Origin: Streptomyces sulfonofaciens | Lineage (GTDB): Bacteria; Actinomycetota; Actinomycetes; Streptomycetales; Streptomycetaceae | DNA: 64,000 bases | Direction of reading: 5' to 3' | Assembly (NCBI RefSeq): GCF_014656295.1 | Contig: NZ_BNCD01000014.1 | Span: forward strand, 124,001-188,000 | Position numbers and translations under genes: made by a program | In this document: positions 17,074 through 24,986 of the stretch, piece by piece | Layout: each line of letters opens with the position of its first letter | How positions within the stretch are numbered: position 1 is the first letter of the stretch | The notes under the pieces: generated by a model | Seen by the model: the letters and a program-made list of their open reading frames with translations, nothing else | Database searches by the model: none | Told to the model about the DNA's origin: nothing

Positions 17074-17315
17074 GGGACCATCATGCACGCCCGCGCTACG
17101 CCGAAACGGTGTTGCGGTCCGCCGGCCGCGCTCCCCGGCGCCCATGGTCCCGAGGGCGCTCCGGGCGCCCCCGTCCGCCCGCACCGCCCCCTCCGTTCCC
17201 CGTCCGCCGTTCCCCCGTCCGCGCCGTCCGCGCTGTCCGAGTGGCCGTACGGCATGTGGACCCGGGATGCGGGCGGCTTGCCCCGGCCCGGGCGGGAGCC
17301 CCCGTGGTAGCTTCC

Positions 17316-17332
17316 GTATACAAGGTGTATGC
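17316..17332 (+). promoter_or_regulatory. Probable GntR operator in front of its own gene
   Basis: GTATACAAGGTGTATGC ends 17 bp before the GntR start codon. Fourteen of 17 positions match the site at 20608-20624 between the MFS and DUF2848 genes, with the same spacing between the TATACA and GTATGC elements. This supports autoregulation and shared control. Confidence 0.7.
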
Positions 17333-17349
17333 GATCTCAGGGGGTAGCA

Positions 17350-17976
17350 GTGGCGTCCGGTCGGGAGAAGGCCTACGGGTACCTCAAGGACACGGTGCTG
17401 ACCGACCCCGGGATGCAGGGGGCCTTCCTGTCGGAGCAGGAGATCGCCGACCGGATGGGGGTGTCGCGCACCCCCGTCCGCGAGGCGCTGCTGCTGCTCG
17501 CGGCCGAGGGACTGGTGGAACTGGTGCCCAAGAGGGGAGCGCGGGTGTCGCCCCTGACCGGCCGTGAGATCGCCGAGCTGATGGAGCTGCGCGGGATCGT
17601 CGAGCGCTACGCCGCCCGGCAACTGGTGGCCACGGGCCGGGCCCCGGTGGACCACATGGCCGAGCTGCTGGCCCGCCAGCGCGGCCTGACCGGCCCGGAC
17701 CAGGCACGGGAGTTCATCGCGGTGGACCACCAGTTCCACTCGACACTGGTGTCGACGGTGGGCAACACCCTGCTGGACCGGCACTACGAGGGCCTGCGCA
17801 GCCGCCAGGTCAGAGCCGGTGTGGTGGCGCTGTACAACCGGCGGGGGCGCCAGGAGTCGGTGCTGGAGGAGCACGAGGCGATCCTGGACGCCCTCGCCGC
17901 GGGAGACGCCGGGGCCGCGTGCGCGGCGATCGACGAGCACCTTGACTCGACGCTCAAGGTACTGCTCGCGGGCTAG
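17350..17976 (+). CDS. GntR family (FadR/FCD-type) transcriptional regulator
   Basis: A 208-residue repressor. Residues about 8-70 are the winged helix: LSEQEIADRMGVSRTPVREALLLLAAEGLVELVPKRGARV, with the diagnostic SRTPVREAL. The C-terminal FCD ligand domain has IVERYAARQL, IAVDHQFHSTLV and LEEHEAILDALAAGD, with His residues placed to bind a metal and a small carboxylate ligand. GGGGG six bases before GTG 17350 sets the start. The matching operators at its own promoter and between the MFS and DUF2848 genes make those its likely targets. Its stop codon directly abuts the convergent cupin stop. Confidence 0.92.
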   Translation: MASGREKAYGYLKDTVLTDPGMQGAFLSEQEIADRMGVSRTPVREALLLLAAEGLVELVPKRGARVSPLTGREIAELMELRGIVERYAARQLVATGRAPVDHMAELLARQRGLTGPDQAREFIAVDHQFHSTLVSTVGNTLLDRHYEGLRSRQVRAGVVALYNRRGRQESVLEEHEAILDALAAGDAGAACAAIDEHLDSTLKVLLAG

Positions 17977-18363
17977 CTAGGACGGGCCGCCCCCGGCGGG
18001 CGGGGGCGGCCCGACCGCCGGAGCGCTGGGATAGGTGAGCACCAGCATCGTCACCCCGTCCTCGGAGGTCCACGGCCCGTGCGGCATGCCGGGCGGGCGG
18101 CAGGCGTACATGCCGGCGGTGAAGGCCGTGCCCAGGGACAGGTCGTGCAGCCCGCCCTCCAGGAGGTAGACCTCCTCCCAGAAGCCGTGGCGCGAGACCC
18201 CCTGCGCCGAGGTGTCCGTGCCGGGGGCCCAGCGGACGAGCACCGTACGGCTGCCGTTCGCCGGGTCCTCGGCCAGCACCTGCTCCGACACTCCGGGGAC
18301 GGCACCGGCGGGCGCGGTCCACGGGCCGTCGGGCAGCCGGAACTCCCGCTCGGGCTTGCTCAT
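17977..18363 (-). CDS. Cupin domain protein
   Basis: A 128-residue single-domain cupin. Motif 1 reads SRHGFWEEVYLLEGGLHDL, where the usual HxH is reduced to a single His followed by EE, and motif 2 reads MYACRPPGMPHGPW, keeping the PxxxPHG core. Such proteins are small dioxygenases, isomerases or ligand binders. The ATG overlaps the nitrilase stop (ATGA), so it is translated with that gene. It is last in the MFS-nitrilase-cupin operon. The stop codon abuts the GntR stop with no gap, leaving no room for a terminator between the convergent genes. Role in the pathway unknown. Confidence 0.82.
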   Translation of the reverse strand: MSKPEREFRLPDGPWTAPAGAVPGVSEQVLAEDPANGSRTVLVRWAPGTDTSAQGVSRHGFWEEVYLLEGGLHDLSLGTAFTAGMYACRPPGMPHGPWTSEDGVTMLVLTYPSAPAVGPPPPAGGGPS

Positions 18364-19151
18364 CGCCACATCTGCGGCCGCCGGTTGGCCAGCACGGACG
18401 TCTTCTCGCGGACCGCCGCCACCTCGTCCACGTCCAGCTCCGCAACGAGCAGTCCCGGCCCGGCACCCAACCGGTGCCGCACGCCCCCGTCGGGGCCGAC
18501 GATCCGGCTGTGCCCGATGCCGGTCGGTGCGGGGCCGGCCGGGGCCTCGGGCTCTGCCTGGTCCACGGCGGCGACCCAGAGGGTGGCGTCGAGGGCCCGT
18601 GCGCGGACCAGCAGCTCCCACTGGTCCAGCTTGCCGGGGCCGGCGCCCCAGGAGGCCGGGAGCAGCGTCCCGACGGCGCCGGCGTCGGCGTGCGCGCGGA
18701 ACAGCTCGGGAAAGCGCACGTCGTAGCAGGTGGCGAGGCCCAGCCGTACGCCCTCGACGTCGATGGTGACGACGCGGGCGCCGGGAGCGACGGTGCGGGA
18801 CTCCCGGAAGCCGAACGCGTCGTACAGGTGGATCTTGTCGTAGGAGGTCTCGACGCCCGGTCCCGTGGCGAGCAGGGTGTTGGCCACGCGTCCGTCCGGG
18901 GCCGGGGTGAACATGCCCGCCACGACGACGGTGCCGTTCGCCCGGGCGACGGCGCGCACCCGCTCGGCCCAGGGCCCGTCGAGGGGTTCGGCGAGTGGTG
19001 CGAGCGGGGTGCCGAAGCACGCCATCGCCGCCTCGGGGAAGACGACGACGCGGGCCTGCGCGGCGGCGGCGCGTGCCGTCCACTCCTCGATCAGCCGCAG
19101 GTTCTCCTCGGGGTCGGGACCGGTGGTGAGCTGGCACAGGGCGATGCGCAC
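18360..19151 (-). CDS. Carbon-nitrogen hydrolase (nitrilase superfamily amidase)
   Basis: A 263-residue amidase of the nitrilase superfamily. The catalytic triad is complete: Glu40 in VVFPEAAM, Lys106 in SYDKIHLYDAF and Cys142 in ATCYDVRFPEL. The KIHLYDAFGFRES segment resembles the omega-amidase/NIT2 and deaminated-glutathione amidase branch, so hydrolysis of a small omega-amide is likely. No signal peptide. A GTG start with AAAGGAG upstream. It lies 45 bp after the MHS transporter and overlaps the cupin gene, suggesting that the transporter brings in an amide-containing or carboxylate compound that these enzymes process. Substrate inferred only. Confidence 0.88.
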   Translation of the reverse strand: MRIALCQLTTGPDPEENLRLIEEWTARAAAAQARVVVFPEAAMACFGTPLAPLAEPLDGPWAERVRAVARANGTVVVAGMFTPAPDGRVANTLLATGPGVETSYDKIHLYDAFGFRESRTVAPGARVVTIDVEGVRLGLATCYDVRFPELFRAHADAGAVGTLLPASWGAGPGKLDQWELLVRARALDATLWVAAVDQAEPEAPAGPAPTGIGHSRIVGPDGGVRHRLGAGPGLLVAELDVDEVAAVREKTSVLANRRPQMWR

Positions 19152-19196
19152 GGCGTTCTTGCTCCTTTACTGGTTCAGATGGCGTCTGCCGCTGGT

Positions 19197-20558
19197 TCAG
19201 AGGGCGTCTGCGGGCCTGTGGGTGGTCGTCGCGGCGAGCCGCGCGTCCTCGTCGACGGCCCTGTCGGGATTGCGGCCCAGATACACCCCGGCGACGGTCA
19301 CGGCCGCGGTCGCGGCGATGTACACGGCCAGCGGCACCCAACTGTCGTACTCGCTGAGCAGGGCGGTGAACAGCAGCGGGGCGACGGCACCGCCGATGAC
19401 ACCCGCCAGGGTGTACGCGAGCGAGGACCCGGTGTAGCGCAGCCGGGGCGAGAACTGCTCCGCGATGAAGGCCGCCTGCGGCCCGTAGAGGAAGGAGTGG
19501 ATGGCCAGCCCCACGATCACGCCCGCCGCGAGCGGCACCCATCCGCCGCCCGCCATGGGGAAGAACACGAACGGCCACACTCCGGCGGCGACGGCGGAGC
19601 AGCCGTAGAGCAGGCGCCGGTTGACCCGGTCGGAGACGGCGCCGGCCAGTGGGATCAGGAAGATCTGGAGCGAGGACCCGACGAGGACGGCGGCCAGGGC
19701 GGGGCCGCGCGACATGCCCAGTTCCTCGGTGGCGTACGTCAGCACGAACACGGTGAACATCGCGTACAGCACGTCGGGGGCGACGCGGCTGAGCACGGCG
19801 GCGGTCAGGGCGCGGGGCTGGGTGGTGAAGACCTCGCGGACGGGCGCTTCGGGACGCGAGTGCTCGGCCTCCATCGCGCGGAAGACGGGTGTCTCCTCCA
19901 GCTTGGCGCGGATCCACAGACCGAAGCCGACCAGGACCCCGGAGAGCAGGAAGGCCACGCGCCAGCCCCAGGACTCGAACTGGGACTCGGAGAGCAGCGC
20001 CCCGAGAGCGGCCAGCACGCCGTTGGCGAGGAGATTGCCGGCGGGCGGGCCCACCTGGGCGGCGGAGGCGTAGAAGCCGCGCCGGTGCGGATCGCCGAAC
20101 TCGCTGGACAGCAGCACGGCCCCGCCCCACTCGCCGCCCACGCCGACGCCCTGCGCGAACCGCAGCAGCACCAGGGCGATCGGCGCGGCGACACCGGCGG
20201 TCGAGTACGCGGGCAGCACGCCGATCAGGAACGTGGCCGCGCCGATGAGGACCAGGGTGGCCATCAGCACCTTCTTGCGGCCGATCACGTCGCCGAGACG
20301 GCCGAAGACGATCCCGCCGAGGGGACGCGAGACGTACCCGACGGCGTAGGTGGAGAACGCCAGGAGGGTACCGGTGAGCGGATCGTCCGACGGGAAGAAC
20401 TGGTCGCCGAAGACCAGGGCCGCCGCGGCGGAGTAGACGGCGAAGTCGTACCACTCCAGGGCGGTGCCGGTCAGGCTCGCGGCGAAGGCCCGGCGGACAC
20501 CGGAGCGCTGCCCGGGCGCCGTCGGACCGTCCTGCGGAGTGTCGTGCATGGTTCCCAT
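19197..20558 (-). CDS. MFS transporter, metabolite:H+ symporter (MHS) family
   Basis: A 453-residue inner-membrane permease with about 12 transmembrane segments. The MHS signature is clear: SLTGTALEWYDFAVY near the start, then GRLGDVIGRKKVLM (loop 2-3 motif GxxxDRxGRR-like), and LLRFAQGVGVGGEWGGAVLLSSEF, the conserved substrate-pathway helix of citrate/alpha-ketoglutarate/shikimate-type symporters. It probably imports a carboxylate with protons. ATG codons at 20558 and 20549 are both possible. A symmetric GntR operator lies about 39-66 bp upstream, and the gene heads an operon with the nitrilase and cupin. Confidence 0.92.
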   Translation of the reverse strand: MGTMHDTPQDGPTAPGQRSGVRRAFAASLTGTALEWYDFAVYSAAAALVFGDQFFPSDDPLTGTLLAFSTYAVGYVSRPLGGIVFGRLGDVIGRKKVLMATLVLIGAATFLIGVLPAYSTAGVAAPIALVLLRFAQGVGVGGEWGGAVLLSSEFGDPHRRGFYASAAQVGPPAGNLLANGVLAALGALLSESQFESWGWRVAFLLSGVLVGFGLWIRAKLEETPVFRAMEAEHSRPEAPVREVFTTQPRALTAAVLSRVAPDVLYAMFTVFVLTYATEELGMSRGPALAAVLVGSSLQIFLIPLAGAVSDRVNRRLLYGCSAVAAGVWPFVFFPMAGGGWVPLAAGVIVGLAIHSFLYGPQAAFIAEQFSPRLRYTGSSLAYTLAGVIGGAVAPLLFTALLSEYDSWVPLAVYIAATAAVTVAGVYLGRNPDRAVDEDARLAATTTHRPADAL

Positions 20559-20596
20559 CCTTGCGTCGAGGAGACGTCGAGCTTCTGGCCCTCACC

Positions 20597-20624
20597 GCAT
20601 ACTTCTTGTATACAGGTCGTATGC
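20597..20624. promoter_or_regulatory. Symmetric GntR operator between the MFS and DUF2848 genes
   Basis: GCATAC (20597-20602), TGTATACA (20607-20614) and GTATGC (20619-20624) are arranged with exact mirror spacing around one centre. The right half, 20608-20624, matches the site in front of the GntR gene at 14 of 17 positions. Its place between the divergent MFS operon and DUF2848 gene suggests that one regulator controls both. Confidence 0.75.
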
Positions 20625-20699
20625 GCAACCCCCGCGCGCGAAGTCGACCGCGTGGGAACCGGTTGCCGCGGAACCGAAACAGACCTCTGGAGTGCCCGC

Positions 20700-21386
20700 A
20701 TGGCCCAGTTGACCTTCGAACTGCCCGATGGAACGACGCGCGAGGTCGACGTCACCCAGGTCCTGAACGCCGGGTACGCCGGGCGCAACCAGGAGGACGT
20801 CGCCGCGCACGTCGCGGAGCTCGCCGAGCTCGGGGTGCCGGCACCGTCCGTGACGCCGGCCCTCTACCCCGTGGCGCCCTACCTCGCCCAGCAGACGGGG
20901 CACGTCGCGGCCCAGCACGGGCGCACCTCCGGCGAGGCGGAGTGGGCCCTGATCGTGGCGGACGGCGGGGAACTGCTGCTCACCGCGGCCTGCGACCACA
21001 CCGACCGGGACCTGGAGGTGCACGGCGTGGCGTGGAGCAAGAACGCCGGGCCGGACGTCCTCGGACGCCGTGCCTGGCGCCTCGCCGACGTCGAGGACCG
21101 GCTGGACGACCTGACCCTGCGCGCATGGGTCACGCGCGACGGCGAGGTGAGCGAGATCCAGCACGGCACGCTCGCCGAGTTGCTCGCCCCCGCGTACTGG
21201 GTGGAGGCGCTGCGCGCCCGCGACGCACTGACGCCCGGCACCGTCCTCCTCTCCGGGACGATCCCGATGCTGCCGGGTGTCGACCAGTTCGCCGACGCCT
21301 GGCGCGTGGCGCTCGGCGACCCGGTGACCGGTGACACCATCACCCTGTCCTACGATGTGCGGCCGATGCCGGCGCCGATCGGCTGA
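20700..21386 (+). CDS. DUF2848 family protein
   Basis: A 228-residue protein of the DUF2848 family, related in fold to fumarylacetoacetate-hydrolase-like enzymes. The start LTFELPDGTTREVDV is followed by LNAGYAGRNQEDVAAHVAELAELGVPAPSVTPALYPV, a strand containing GEAEWALIV, and the C-terminal GTVLLSGTIPMLPGVDQFADAW, which is the family hallmark. DUF2848 genes often lie beside amidases and MHS transporters in carboxylate catabolism, as here. It is divergent from the MFS-nitrilase-cupin operon and shares its operator. A C-C or amide-bond hydrolase role is inferred from fold and context. Confidence 0.85.
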   Translation: MAQLTFELPDGTTREVDVTQVLNAGYAGRNQEDVAAHVAELAELGVPAPSVTPALYPVAPYLAQQTGHVAAQHGRTSGEAEWALIVADGGELLLTAACDHTDRDLEVHGVAWSKNAGPDVLGRRAWRLADVEDRLDDLTLRAWVTRDGEVSEIQHGTLAELLAPAYWVEALRARDALTPGTVLLSGTIPMLPGVDQFADAWRVALGDPVTGDTITLSYDVRPMPAPIG

Positions 21387-21529
21387 GCCGGCCGGTCCCG
21401 GGTGCCGCCGGGCGTGCGCCCGTGTCCGCGCCGGCCGGGTACCGGCACGGGCAGTGCCCGACGGGCGCCCAGGGCCCTGTCGTTCGGATCATGCCGCGAG
21501 CGGGGTCCGGCCTGATCCGGACGGAGGGC

Positions 21530-22411
21530 CTAGAAGACCTTGACGCCGTAGGCGCTCAGCGGTTCGACCACGGGCTGGAAGAACGTGGTGCCGCCCACGG
21601 TGCAGTCACCGCTGCCGCCCGAGGTGAGGCCGAGCGCGGACTGGGAGGAGTACAGCGGGCCGCCGCTGTCGCCGGGTTCCGCGCAGACGGTGGTCTGGAT
21701 GAGGCCCGACACGATGTCGCCGCCGCCGTAGTTCACCGTGGCGTTGAGTGCGGTCACCCTGCCGCAGTGCACCCCCGTGGTGCTGCCCGAGCGGCACACG
21801 CTCTCACCGACGGACGGCGTCCGGGCGTCGACGATGTCGATCAGGGTCCCGCCGGGCCCGCGCACACCGCCCTCCGCCCGGCTCGGATCGGTGTATCTGA
21901 TGAGGGCGTAGTCGTTGCCGGGGAAGCTGCCGGCCACCACGGGCCCGATGGACCAGGCGCCGCCGAACGCGGACACGCAGTGGCCGGCGGTCAGGGCGTA
22001 CTTGACGCCGCTGCCGTCCTGGACGTTGAAGCCCACCGTGCAGCGCACTCCGCCCGGGCCGCTGATGGCGTCCCCGCCGGCCACCCGCTCGGCGAAGTGG
22101 CCCGGAGCGCGGCGGACCTCCAGTCTGCCGCCCCCGGCCCGTGCCGCCGCCTCGATCCGGGCGACCTCCGCCGTGCCGACCGTGCCGTCCGCGGTCACCA
22201 CGAGGGTGCCCGTCGACGGGTCGGTGTACCAGGCCGTTCCCGGGACGTCGGCCCCCCGGACGGCGGCGTCGGCCGCCGCGGCCCGTGCGTGGCGGGCCGC
22301 GGCCCCGCCCGCGTCCCCCGCCGCGGCGTGCGGAGCGGCGGTGACGGCGGCGGCCAGCAGGCCCCAGACGGCGGCGATCGTGCGTACGGCCCTCGCGCGA
22401 GTGCTGCTCAC
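21530..22411 (-). CDS. Secreted S1 family serine protease (streptogrisin/alpha-lytic type)
   Basis: A 293-residue chymotrypsin-fold protease. Residues 1-31 are a Sec signal peptide (VWGLLAAAVTAAPHAAA). A short prodomain-like stretch follows (VPGTAWYTDPSTGTLVVTADGTV, the alpha-lytic propeptide end). The mature domain keeps the triad: His in LTAGHCV, Asp in GNDYALI and Ser in EPGDSGGP. Paired cysteines frame the His and the Ser (CTVGF/GHC, CRSG/HCG, CAEPGDSGG/SGDC), as in streptogrisins. It should be autoprocessed outside the cell and degrade protein. The ATG is used; the upstream region runs into the esterase terminator and a possible promoter. Monocistronic. Confidence 0.93.
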   Translation of the reverse strand: MSSTRARAVRTIAAVWGLLAAAVTAAPHAAAGDAGGAAARHARAAAADAAVRGADVPGTAWYTDPSTGTLVVTADGTVGTAEVARIEAAARAGGGRLEVRRAPGHFAERVAGGDAISGPGGVRCTVGFNVQDGSGVKYALTAGHCVSAFGGAWSIGPVVAGSFPGNDYALIRYTDPSRAEGGVRGPGGTLIDIVDARTPSVGESVCRSGSTTGVHCGRVTALNATVNYGGGDIVSGLIQTTVCAEPGDSGGPLYSSQSALGLTSGGSGDCTVGGTTFFQPVVEPLSAYGVKVF

Positions 22412-22559
22412 TGCGTCCTCCGTTGATCGGATCGAGACGGTGGCGAGGGTGTACTGAATGTCATGATCACATCAGGTCCCTCACTGTATGGTCCACCGCG
22501 GGACGCCGGCCGGACAAGGTGCCGCACTCCGCCAGGATGTGGCGCGAACCGGTCGTGGC

Positions 22560-22588
22560 AGAGCCCCCGTCGCTGGGACGGGGGCTCT
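22560..22588 (-). terminator. Hairpin terminator after the SGNH esterase
   Basis: The arms AGAGCCCCCGTC (22560-22571) and GACGGGGGCTCT (22577-22588) are perfect complements with a five-base loop, 30 bases beyond the stop of the leftward esterase gene and upstream of the protease gene. Confidence 0.75.
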
Positions 22589-22618
22589 GTGGCGCGCCGG
22601 TGCGTTCGTGAGGAGGGA

Positions 22619-23410
22619 TTAGCTGGCGTTGAAGACCGGGTAGTAGCCGCCGGAGTGGCCGGCGGCGGTGGGGTGGTAGGACTCCCAGCTCGGCGAGACG
22701 ACGAGGGAGTGCAGCCAGTCGTCGCCGGAGCACAGCTCATGTCCGTTGAAGGCCCTGCTCACATCGCCGAAGACGAAGCCGTGGGCGATGGCGCGGGCCT
22801 TGATGACGTTGTTGAGCGTGTCCGCCGCCTCGTCGATCTTGCGGTGCTTGGTGTCCGAGAGGCCGACGCAGAAGACGCCGAGGGTGTATATCCGCGGGTA
22901 ACCGAGGACGACCACCTTGGCGTTGGGCGCCTTGGCGTGGATCGCGTTGTAGGTGGCGTCCAGACGGGCGGGCAGGGTGTTCTGGGCGTAGCTCTCTGCT
23001 TGGCTGACCCGGTTGACGCAGGTGGAGTCGGAGCCGGTCACGCAGGTGGTCATCACGTCGGCGAAGCCCGCGTCGTTGCCGCCGATGGTGAGGGAGACCA
23101 GCCCGGTGGACGCGTTGAGCGGGCCGAGCTGGCTGTTCGTCACGTCCGTGGTGACCGCGCCCGAGCAGGCGGTGTCGGCGAACGAGGAGGGGGCGTGCGC
23201 GTTCTTCCACAGATAGGGGTACGAGCTCAGGCTGCGGTGGCAGTCGCCGCTCGAACTGTCGTAGTTGCCCGCACCGTTGCCGGACGAGTACGAGTCCCCC
23301 AGTGCCACATAAGCGGGTCCGGCAGCTTGTGCCGGACCCGTCAGTACGAGGCTGATGCCCATCGCCAGAGCAAGGGTGGCGAGGACGGACAGCACCGATC
23401 TGAGTCTCAC
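22619..23410 (-). CDS. Secreted SGNH/GDSL hydrolase
   Basis: A 263-residue secreted esterase or lipase. The signal peptide is LSVLATLALAMGISLVLTGPAQAA. Block I is YVALGDSYSSGNGAG with the nucleophile Ser, block III is LTIGGNDAGFADV, and block V ends SWESYHPTAAGH with the catalytic His. Six cysteines fit the three disulfides of the Streptomyces esterase/phospholipase A1 branch. AAGGAGG just before GTG 23410 fixes the start; a longer frame upstream has no ribosome site. The C-terminal domain of the giant protein at the left edge belongs to the same fold. Expected to hydrolyse lipid or acyl esters outside the cell. Confidence 0.92.
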   Translation of the reverse strand: MRLRSVLSVLATLALAMGISLVLTGPAQAAGPAYVALGDSYSSGNGAGNYDSSSGDCHRSLSSYPYLWKNAHAPSSFADTACSGAVTTDVTNSQLGPLNASTGLVSLTIGGNDAGFADVMTTCVTGSDSTCVNRVSQAESYAQNTLPARLDATYNAIHAKAPNAKVVVLGYPRIYTLGVFCVGLSDTKHRKIDEAADTLNNVIKARAIAHGFVFGDVSRAFNGHELCSGDDWLHSLVVSPSWESYHPTAAGHSGGYYPVFNAS

Positions 23411-23716
23411 GGAGCCTCCTTGGGCGCAGGAAAGATAGCTACCCATTGGTAGCAAGTGATCGCGCTCAATGGAAGTGTTCATGTCAATTTTCTCTGCCGT
23501 CGCAGGAGTGGCCGCGCGACCGGAGGGGAGCCGTGCGGTGCGTCGACCTCGACGCGCGCCGGATGGGCGGGTCGGGTCCCGGTAGGACTTCCCCGTCGCG
23601 GTGCGGCCGGTGGGGGCGTGGACCCCGGCGGATGCGGTACGGCAGGCTGTGCCCGTGTGTGGGGCGCTCGCTCTTTTCTAACCGGTCAAGTAGGAGAAGA
23701 AGGTACAATCAGCGAC

Positions 23717-24238
23717 ATGGTGACGAGGCCGCTGACCGGAGAGCCCCTGGCCCTCGATCTGCTCAACACCCGGTGGGTCGATCGAGGCCGGCGCCTTGAC
23801 GCGCTCGACGAACCGGGCGGGGTCGGCGCATGGCTGGCCGAGCACGGGTTCACGACCCCGGCCGCCGAGGCGGAAGAGCCGCTCCGCCGTGTCCGCGACG
23901 CACTGCTCGCGGTCCTCCAGACACCCGGCGGGGAGTCGGAGCGCGCGCTCAACGACATCCTGAGCCGGGGCAGCGTGCGCTACACGCTGCAGGACGCGAC
24001 CCCGGGCGAGGAGGTCCAGGCGGCCCCCGGGTGGCTGCCCGCCTGGCGCGCGGCCGTCAGCTATCTGAAGCTGGCCGGCGACCACCCCGAGCGGATCCGC
24101 CGCTGCGGGAACCCCGACTGCACGCTCTACTTCTACGACACCTCGCGCAACGGCGCCCGGCGCTGGTGCGCGATGAACCTCTGCGGCAACCGCCTGAAGG
24201 CCTCGCGCCACTACGAGCGCGCCCGCACCAGGAGCTGA
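23717..24238 (+). CDS. CGNR zinc-finger (ABATE-domain) protein
   Basis: A 173-residue DNA-binding-type protein. The N-terminal ABATE domain starts PLTGEPLALDLLNTRW and includes LRRVRDALLAVLQ. The C-terminal CGNR zinc finger is CGNPDCTLYFYDTSRNGARRWCAMNLCGNRLKASRHYER, with four Cys placed to bind zinc and the name-giving CGNR motif. Members are thought to be stress-type transcription regulators. The AT-richer stretch just upstream (TTTTCTAACCGG, GTACAAT) probably holds the promoter; the ribosome site is weak. It lies upstream of, and in the same direction as, a TetR gene, but an operator between them suggests separate control. Confidence 0.88.
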   Translation: MVTRPLTGEPLALDLLNTRWVDRGRRLDALDEPGGVGAWLAEHGFTTPAAEAEEPLRRVRDALLAVLQTPGGESERALNDILSRGSVRYTLQDATPGEEVQAAPGWLPAWRAAVSYLKLAGDHPERIRRCGNPDCTLYFYDTSRNGARRWCAMNLCGNRLKASRHYERARTRS

Positions 24239-24289
24239 GGCGGCGCACGTCCGCGCCGCCGCGCCGCCCGGGCCGGGGTGCTAGGGTCC

Positions 24290-24307
24290 AAGACGATCGG
24301 CCGTATT
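24290..24307 (+). promoter_or_regulatory. Probable TetR operator at its own promoter
   Basis: AAGACGATCGGCCGTATT is an imperfect palindrome ending 20 bp before the TetR ATG. Its sequence matches 15 of 18 positions of the reverse complement of 26995-27012, in front of the alcohol dehydrogenase gene. Such matching sites suggest one regulator for both promoters. Confidence 0.7.
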
Positions 24308-24326
24308 GATGGGGAGGGCGTCCGGC

Positions 24327-24899
24327 ATGGGACGGCACAGTCTGCGTGAGCAACTGATCGAGGCGGCCGTCGCGCAGTTCCACACGCACGGCTTCAACGG
24401 CGCGGGGGTCAAGGACATCACCGATGCCGCCGGTGCGCCCAAGGGGTCCTTCTACAACCACTTCCCGTCCAAGGAGGCCCTCGCGGTCGTCGCGCTGGAG
24501 CGCTACGGTGCCGGCCGCCGCATCGGTGAGCTCACCGCAGGCCCGGGCGACCCCCTCGGGCGCCTGCGCGAGCACTTCGAGTTCCTCCGTGACGAGCAGA
24601 TCGAGTTCGGCTACTCCCGCGGCTGCCTGATCGGCACGTTCGCGACGGACATCGGCGACCACAGCGAGGCGATCCGCACCGCCGTGCGGGAGAGCCTGGG
24701 GCGCTGGAGCGCGGCCCTCGCCGCCGTGCTCGGGCAGGCGCAGGAGGCGGGTCAGGTGAACCGCGGGCTCGATCCCGAGGTCATGGCCCGGTTCGTGCTG
24801 AACGCCTGGGAGGGCACCCTGATCTCGTCGCGCACCGACCGCTCGGCCGCCGCCTTCGAACCGTTCTTCGACATGGTCTTCGGCAGGCTGCTGACCTGA
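24327..24899 (+). CDS. TetR/AcrR family transcriptional regulator
   Basis: A 190-residue repressor. Helix-turn-helix: LREQLIEAAVAQFHTHGFNGAGVKDITDAAGAPKGSFYNHFPSKEALAVVAL, with the KGSFYNHF signature of the AcuR/YxaF-like branch. The ligand domain ends WEGTLISSRTDRSAAAFEPFFDMVF, the TetR_C motif seen in regulators of reactive-aldehyde or acrylate responses. GGGAGGG eight bases before ATG 24327 sets the start. Its operator matches one upstream of the zinc alcohol dehydrogenase 2 kb away, so that gene is its probable target, with induction by an alcohol, aldehyde or quinone-like compound inferred. Confidence 0.9.
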   Translation: MGRHSLREQLIEAAVAQFHTHGFNGAGVKDITDAAGAPKGSFYNHFPSKEALAVVALERYGAGRRIGELTAGPGDPLGRLREHFEFLRDEQIEFGYSRGCLIGTFATDIGDHSEAIRTAVRESLGRWSAALAAVLGQAQEAGQVNRGLDPEVMARFVLNAWEGTLISSRTDRSAAAFEPFFDMVFGRLLT

Positions 24900-24986
24900 G
24901 CGGCCTCGTGCCGCGTCCGTCGCGCACCGCGTCCCGTGCGGCCCGCCGGGAACGCGGCGGCGGTCGAGAGGCGGCGTTCGGCCGGT

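Noticed and set aside
17977..20628. A single 883-codon open frame on the minus strand
   Set aside because: Only its last 128 codons (the cupin) are real; the rest is an Arg-rich shadow of the MFS and nitrilase genes, which have full family motifs in another frame.
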